Part shown: positions 60,074 to 64,000 of the stretch, in pieces | Numbering within the stretch: position 1 is the first letter of the stretch | How the letters are laid out: the number at the start of each line of letters is the position of its first letter | NCBI RefSeq assembly: GCF_900107925.1 | Contig: NZ_FNUJ01000006.1 | Location: 434,001 to 498,000, forward strand | Direction of reading: 5' to 3' | Source: Amycolatopsis pretoriensis | Lineage (GTDB): Bacteria > Actinomycetota > Actinomycetes > Mycobacteriales > Pseudonocardiaceae | Length of the DNA stretch: 64,000 nucleotides | Notes under the pieces: model-generated | The model's input: only the letters and a program-made list of their open reading frames with translations | Told to the model about the DNA's origin: nothing | Database searches by the model: none | Translations under genes and position numbers: made by a program

Positions 60074-60931
60074 CTAGCGCCGGGACGGCACCGTCCGCTG
60101 GACGACCACCCCGAGCACGCCGGGTCCGGTGTGGGCCCCGATCACCGCGCCGAGCTCGGAGACCACGCACCCCGCCGAGCGCGGCACCGCCTCTTCCAGC
60201 CGGTTCGCCAGCTCGACCGCTCGCTCCGGCGACGCGAGGTGGTGGACGGCGAGCTCGACGTCGTCGTCCTCCGCGGCCTTGGCGGCCAGCTCGACCAGTC
60301 GCGCGAGCGCCCGGTTCATGGTGCGGACCTTCTCCAGCGGCAGGATCCGGCCGTCCGACATGTGCAGCACCGGCTTGACCGCCAGCGCCGTGCCGAGCAG
60401 CGCCGCGGCCGGGCCGATCCGGCCCCCGCGGCGCAGGTGGTCCAGGGTCTCCACGACGAACAGCGTCGACGAGCAGCCGGCGGCGGTCACCGCCGCGGTC
60501 TCGACCTCGGCCGCGCCGGCCCCGGCGGAGGCGGCCGAAGCGGCGTGCAGCGCGGCGAACCCCAGGCCCATCGCGGTGGTGCGCGAGTCGACCACGCGGA
60601 CCCGGTCGGGCCCGACCTCCTGCGCCGCCAGCACCGCGGCTTCCCAGGTGCCCGACAGCTCGCGGGACAGGTGCACGGACACGATCGCGTCGGCGCCGTC
60701 GGCCAACGCCGCACGGTATTCCTTCACGAACTCGGTGGGGGTCGGGCGCGACGTCGTGACGATCTTGCGCTGGCTCATGGCTTCCGCGACCGCCGCGGGA
60801 CCGGTCTCGATGCCGTCGAGGGAGACCACGCCGTCGACCAGGACGTGCAGCGGCACCACCCGGACCGCGTGCCGTTCGGCGAAGCCCTCCGGCAGGTGGG
60901 CGGTGGAATCCGTGACTACGGCGACCGACAC
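60074..60931 (-). CDS. DegV-family fatty-acid-binding protein
   Basis: A 285-residue DegV protein: AVVTDSTAHLPEGFAERHAV, KIVTTSRPTPTEFVKEYRAA, DAIVSVHLSRELSGTWEAAV, LRRGGRIGPAAALLGTALAV, KPVLHMSDGRILPLEKVRT. These proteins bind acyl chains and serve as FakB-like partners of fatty-acid kinase. It is between octT and comEA in the conserved actinobacterial order (equivalent of Rv2417c). Downstream gap to comEA is about 150 bases. Confidence 0.93.
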   Translation of the reverse strand: MSVAVVTDSTAHLPEGFAERHAVRVVPLHVLVDGVVSLDGIETGPAAVAEAMSQRKIVTTSRPTPTEFVKEYRAALADGADAIVSVHLSRELSGTWEAAVLAAQEVGPDRVRVVDSRTTAMGLGFAALHAASAASAGAGAAEVETAAVTAAGCSSTLFVVETLDHLRRGGRIGPAAALLGTALAVKPVLHMSDGRILPLEKVRTMNRALARLVELAAKAAEDDDVELAVHHLASPERAVELANRLEEAVPRSAGCVVSELGAVIGAHTGPGVLGVVVQRTVPSRR

Positions 60932-60935
60932 GCCG

Positions 60936-61664
60936 TCAGCCTACGTGCCCGGAGGCCGGCACCGGGGCCAGCAACACGGACATCGCCTCGCCCACCGCGG
61001 CGTGCCCCTTCCAGCCCCAGTGCATGCCGTCCGGGTTGCCCTCGCCGCTCAGGACGTGCTCCCCGACGACGGCTTCCAGGTCCAGCAAAGGAACTCGCGC
61101 CCGCTCGCCCCACGCCGCCATCGCGGCCGCGGCGGCCGGCCGCGCGGTGTGCACGCCGCCGTAGGCCGCGGCCCGGTGCACCGACGGCAGCCACCCGTAG
61201 ATCGGCAGCTCGGGCCGCAGGACGCGCAGCGCGCCGACGGCGGTGTCGAGGTACTGCACGGTGAGCTTCGCCGGCAGCACCGCCGGACGGCCGCGGAAGG
61301 CGACGGAAAGCCGTGGCTGCGCGGACAGGTAGGCCTTGCGCACCACGCGGCGCACCGGGTCGGGCCGCAGGTACTTCAACCCCGTGCGCAGATAAGTCGG
61401 CAGCGGCGAGGGCAGCGTGTCCATGCTGCCGATCGCCAGGACGACCGCGTCGGCGTGGTGCAGATCGGCCCACACGCGCGGGTCGCCGGTCAGCGACCAC
61501 CAGACGTCGCGGGCGGTCCAGCCGATCCCGGCGACCAGCTCGGCGGTGCCGTCCACCGCGGCGGCCGCGACGTTGGGCCACAGCCGCGGTTCGTCGGCGG
61601 CACAGGGTCCTTCGGGACCGTGAAAGCTCAGCGAATCGCCGAACACCAGCAGGCGCGGCCCCAT
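60936..61664 (-). CDS. octT: SGNH acyltransferase, diglucosylglycerate octanoyltransferase (OctT)
   Basis: A 242-residue SGNH enzyme with the nucleophile block LLVFGDSLSFHGPEGPCAAD (Ser11), GSMDTLPSPLPTYLR and the catalytic Asp-His in NPDGMHWGWKGHAAV. By position between gpgP and degV it corresponds to mycobacterial OctT, which acylates diglucosylglycerate in methylglucose lipopolysaccharide precursors. It is four bases before degV and three bases after gpgP. A generic GDSL lipase is the alternative. Confidence 0.88.
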   Translation of the reverse strand: MGPRLLVFGDSLSFHGPEGPCAADEPRLWPNVAAAAVDGTAELVAGIGWTARDVWWSLTGDPRVWADLHHADAVVLAIGSMDTLPSPLPTYLRTGLKYLRPDPVRRVVRKAYLSAQPRLSVAFRGRPAVLPAKLTVQYLDTAVGALRVLRPELPIYGWLPSVHRAAAYGGVHTARPAAAAAMAAWGERARVPLLDLEAVVGEHVLSGEGNPDGMHWGWKGHAAVGEAMSVLLAPVPASGHVG

Positions 61665-61667
61665 CGG

Positions 61668-62282
61668 CTAGCCGTGCATCCCCGCGTTGTAGGCCTGCAG
61701 CCGCCACTTCCCGTCGCGTGCGCCCAGCTCGACCCAGTGGCAGTTCGAGATCCCGCCCAGCGACGGCCAGGTCTCCACCGGCAGGTTCAGCAGGTGCGCG
61801 GTGAGCGCCGTGATCAGCCCGCCGTGCGCGGCCAGCAGCACGGTCTCGCCCGCGCCGGAGTTGGCTTGCTGCAGGTCGGTGACGACTTCGCCGGCGCGGT
61901 CGGCGACGTCGAGGCGGTTCTCACCGCCCGGCGGTGCCCAGGTGGCGTCCCGGCGCCAGCGGGCGCGTTCACCGGGGTAGGCCTCGTCGACCTCGGCGCC
62001 GGTCAGGCCCTGCCACTCGCCGAGGTGCGTCTCGCGCAGCCGCTTGTCGATCCGCAGCGGGACACCGATCGCGTCGGTGAGCACGGTGGCCGTGTCGGTG
62101 GCGCGACGCAGGTCGGACGCGATCACCAGGTCCGGGGAGAACCGGGCCAGCGCGGGAACCGCGAACCGGGCCTGGTTCCACCCGCGCGGGGTCAGTGCCG
62201 AGTCCAGGTGACCCTGCATCCGCCCGGCGGCGTTGTAGTCCGTCTCGCCGTGGCGCCAGAGCACAAGCCGCCGCGGGCTCAC
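61668..62282 (-). CDS. gpgP: Glucosyl-3-phosphoglycerate phosphatase (GpgP), histidine phosphatase family
   Basis: A 204-residue histidine phosphatase with the RHG motif LVLWRHGETDYNAAGRMQGH (His11), Glu84 (RETHLGEWQGL) and the second His153 (LLAAHGGLITAL). In the conserved cluster it matches Rv2419c-type GpgP, which dephosphorylates glucosyl-3-phosphoglycerate. GTG 62282 overlaps the rsfS stop by four bases. A phosphoglycerate-mutase-like role is a fallback. Confidence 0.9.
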   Translation of the reverse strand: MSPRRLVLWRHGETDYNAAGRMQGHLDSALTPRGWNQARFAVPALARFSPDLVIASDLRRATDTATVLTDAIGVPLRIDKRLRETHLGEWQGLTGAEVDEAYPGERARWRRDATWAPPGGENRLDVADRAGEVVTDLQQANSGAGETVLLAAHGGLITALTAHLLNLPVETWPSLGGISNCHWVELGARDGKWRLQAYNAGMHG

Positions 62283-62674
62283 GGGACGTCCGGGTCCTCG
62301 TCGGCGGGTGGCTCCTCGAGCCCGGCCACCTCGATGCGCGGGCAGTCCTTCCACAGCCGTTCGAGGCCGTAGAAGGTGCGCTCCTCGACGTGCTGGACGT
62401 GCACCACGACGTCGACGTAGTCGAGCAGGACCCAGCGCCCCTCGCGGGCGCCTTCGCGGCGGACCGGCTTGTGGCCGCTCTCGCGCAGCTTCTCCTCGAC
62501 GTTGTCGACGATGGCGCCGACCAGGCGCTCGTTGGACGCGGAGGCGATGACGAAGGCGTCGGTGATGACGAGCTGCTCGGACACGTCCAGCACGACGACG
62601 TCGCTGGCCTTCTTGTCCGCCGCCGCGTGTGCGGCCGCTACGGCCAGCTCTCGTGCCTCGGACGTGGCTGCCAC
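62279..62674 (-). CDS. rsfS: Ribosome silencing factor RsfS
   Basis: A 131-residue RsfS/DUF143 protein: VAAAHAAADKKASDVVVLDV, VITDAFVIASASNERLVGAI, RWVLLDYVDVVVHVQHVEER, TFYGLERLWKDCP. It binds L14 on the 50S subunit and blocks joining in slow growth. GTG 62674-62672 is the start. Position after nadD and before gpgP is conserved in Actinobacteria. Confidence 0.95.
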   Translation of the reverse strand: MAATSEARELAVAAAHAAADKKASDVVVLDVSEQLVITDAFVIASASNERLVGAIVDNVEEKLRESGHKPVRREGAREGRWVLLDYVDVVVHVQHVEERTFYGLERLWKDCPRIEVAGLEEPPADEDPDVP

Positions 62675-62733
62675 GGTGCTCCTTCTCAGATCGGGTTCGC
62701 CCGAGAAGAGTACCCGCCGCGACCAGGGGCCCT

Positions 62734-63327
62734 TCAGTCGCTCTTCCGGTAGAGATCCTTCTTCGCGATGTAGCGGACGACGCCGTCGGGAACGAGGTAC
62801 CAGACCGGCTCCCCGCGTTCGACGCGATCGCGGCAGCCGGTCGAGGAGATCGCCATCGCGGTGACCTCGACGAGGCTCACCTTGCCGCTGGGCAGGTGGT
62901 GGGAGTTGAGCCGGTAGCCGGGCCGCGTGACGCCGATGAAGTGCGCGAAGTCGAACAGCTCGTCGGCCTTGTGCCAGGTCAGGATCTGCTCGAGCGCGTC
63001 GGCGCCGGTGATGAAGAAGAGCTGGTCGCCGGGGTACTCGGCGTGGAGGTCGCGCAGCGTGTCGACGGTGTAGGTCTGGCCACCGCGGTCGATGTCGACG
63101 CGGCTGACCGAGAACACCGGGTTGGACGCGGTCGCGATGACCGTCATGAGGTAGCGGTCCTCGGCCCTGGTCACCTGGCGGCTGGTCTTCTGCCAGGGCT
63201 GCCCGGTGGGGACGAAGATCACTTCGTCGAGCCCGAACCGGGACTGGACCTCGCTGGCCGCGACGAGGTGGCCGTGGTGCACGGGGTCGAACGTGCCGCC
63301 CATGACCCCGATCCGCCGTGGTGACAT
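62734..63327 (-). CDS. nadD: Nicotinate-nucleotide adenylyltransferase
   Basis: A 197-residue nucleotidyltransferase: GVMGGTFDPVHHGHLVAASE with the HxGH motif, FVPTGQPWQKTSRQVTRAED, FFITGADALEQILTWHKADE, and SSTGCRDRVERGEP, in place of the usual ISSTxIR. It adenylates nicotinate mononucleotide in NAD synthesis. It begins an operon with rsfS, gpgP, octT and degV. Divergent from the helicase gene with CRP-type and palindrome sites in between. Confidence 0.95.
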   Translation of the reverse strand: MSPRRIGVMGGTFDPVHHGHLVAASEVQSRFGLDEVIFVPTGQPWQKTSRQVTRAEDRYLMTVIATASNPVFSVSRVDIDRGGQTYTVDTLRDLHAEYPGDQLFFITGADALEQILTWHKADELFDFAHFIGVTRPGYRLNSHHLPSGKVSLVEVTAMAISSTGCRDRVERGEPVWYLVPDGVVRYIAKKDLYRKSD

Positions 63328-63400
63328 GACCGGAGAGCCTATACAGCCGCAGGCCGCGCGGCCGGGTGCTGTGGGACACCTCGCCCGACCGGGCCGGAGA

Positions 63401-63416
63401 TGTGATTCAGGTCACA
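63401..63416. promoter_or_regulatory. Perfect CRP-family binding site
   Basis: TGTGATTCAGGTCACA is an exact TGTGA-N6-TCACA match, 74-89 bases upstream of nadD and about 85 upstream of the helicase gene. Crp/GlxR-type control of either or both is likely. Confidence 0.75.
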
Positions 63417-63430
63417 TAACGGCCCGTATT

Positions 63431-63455
63431 CGTCGCGAACGGTCCGTTCGCGACG
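63431..63455. promoter_or_regulatory. 12-bp perfect inverted repeat next to the CRP site
   Basis: CGTCGCGAACGG (63431-63442) and CCGTTCGCGACG (63444-63455) around one base. It lies in the nadD/helicase divergent spacer, 46-70 bases upstream of the helicase GTG, and may be an operator or a hairpin in its leader. Confidence 0.6.
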
Positions 63456-63500
63456 CCGCCGATTCCCGGTCTGTCGGTGCCATGGGGTAGACGTGGGGAC

Positions 63501-64000
63501 GTGGACACGACCAGCACCACCCCAGCCCTCCGCGACCGCGCCGAGACCCTCCTCCGGGCACTGGCCGGCGACTCGGCGAAGCTGCGCGAAGACCAGTGGA
63601 CGGCCATCGAGGCCCTGGTCGCGCAGCGGCGCCGCGCGCTGGTCGTGCAACGCACCGGCTGGGGCAAGTCGGCGGTGTACTTCCTGGCCACGGCGTTGCT
63701 GCGCGAGCAGGGCAGCGGGCCGACGGTCATCGTCTCGCCCCTGCTCGCCCTGATGCGCAACCAGATCTCGGCGGCGGCCCGCGCCGGGATCCACGCGGCG
63801 ACGATGAACTCCGCGAACCCCCAGGAATGGGACCAGGTCCAGGCGTCGGTCGCGGCCGGCGAGGTGGACGTCCTGCTGGTCAGCCCCGAACGGCTGAACA
63901 ACCCCGACTTCCGCGACAACGTGCTGCCGAAGCTGACCGCGAGCACCGGCCTGCTGGTGGTCGACGAAGCGCACTGCATCTCCGACTGGGGGCACGACTT
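63501..64000 (+). CDS. RecQ-family ATP-dependent DNA helicase, 5' part (runs off the window)
   Basis: The first 166 codons are visible from GTG 63501. Walker A is VVQRTGWGKSAVYF, motif Ia VIVSPLLALMRNQI, and motif II VVDEAHCISDWGHD, the latter strongly RecQ-like. It unwinds DNA in recombination and repair. The end lies beyond the window, so length and extra domains are unknown. Divergent from nadD. Confidence 0.9.
   Translation, partial: MDTTSTTPALRDRAETLLRALAGDSAKLREDQWTAIEALVAQRRRALVVQRTGWGKSAVYFLATALLREQGSGPTVIVSPLLALMRNQISAAARAGIHAATMNSANPQEWDQVQASVAAGEVDVLLVSPERLNNPDFRDNVLPKLTASTGLLVVDEAHCISDWGHD

Overview
This 64 kb window is high-GC, gene-dense actinobacterial chromosome, most likely from a filamentous actinomycete of the Amycolatopsis/Pseudonocardiaceae type. 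The signs are strong third-position GC, many GTG starts, 4-base start/stop overlaps (ATGA/GTGA), a subtilisin-inhibitor-like secreted protein, DUF5753 XRE regulation, F420-type enzymes, GH20/DasR logic and conserved ComEA-ComEC / NadD-RsfS-GpgP-OctT gene order. The species is inferred from style, not from a marker match. No rRNA, tRNA, CRISPR array, insertion sequence or prophage module was recognised.

Layout. 0-6 kb: 3' end of a PucR-type regulator, a secreted protease inhibitor, an XRE/DUF5753 regulator whose start codon abuts a perfect 14-bp inverted repeat, a membrane protein with a Gly/Arg-repeat N-terminus, an unusual array of paired dyads, and a two-component system. 6-11 kb: a cyclic-ureide/pyrimidine catabolic operon (NCS1 permease, beta-ureidopropionase-type amidase, dihydropyrimidinase, F420-type LLM oxidoreductase). 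11-25 kb: mixed accessory and housekeeping genes: a beta-solenoid-like membrane protein of low GC, secreted tripeptidyl peptidase, StyA-like monooxygenase, GNAT, orphan HsdR-N-like nuclease domain, serine hydrolase, siderophore-interacting reductase with an iron-box-like site, a TetR switch with phased operators, HemW and another TetR.

25-31 kb is an assimilatory sulfate reduction operon: leader peptide with the RRHVDL motif, a hairpin that would bury the ribosome binding site, sulfite reductase, a 49-residue zinc ribbon, CysH, CysD, CysN and a sirohydrochlorin chelatase, nearly all translationally coupled. 31-42 kb: secreted protein, crotonase, MFS exporter with a double-Lrp regulator, a barnase/barstar pair with a small membrane protein, oxidoreductases, an amino-acid permease, and a MarR gene cluster. 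42-47.4 kb is a surface/secretion island: DasR-type site plus GH20 beta-N-acetylhexosaminidase with CBM, then two divergent secreted CHAP proteins that share their catalytic half but carry different binding halves (B-lectin repeats versus a beta-propeller-like repeat).

47-64 kb is mostly conserved core: LepA, S20, HolA, a SAM-I riboswitch in front of threonine synthase, ComEC-ComEA, DegV, OctT, GpgP, RsfS, NadD and the start of a RecQ-like helicase, the latter divergent from NadD across a perfect CRP-type site. The most unusual items are the cysteine-responsive leader plus RBS hairpin, the CHAP paralogue pair with swapped binding modules, four operator sites in strict 18-bp phase at the TetR switch, and three dyad pairs with exact 30-bp spacing upstream of the Gly/Arg-repeat membrane protein.
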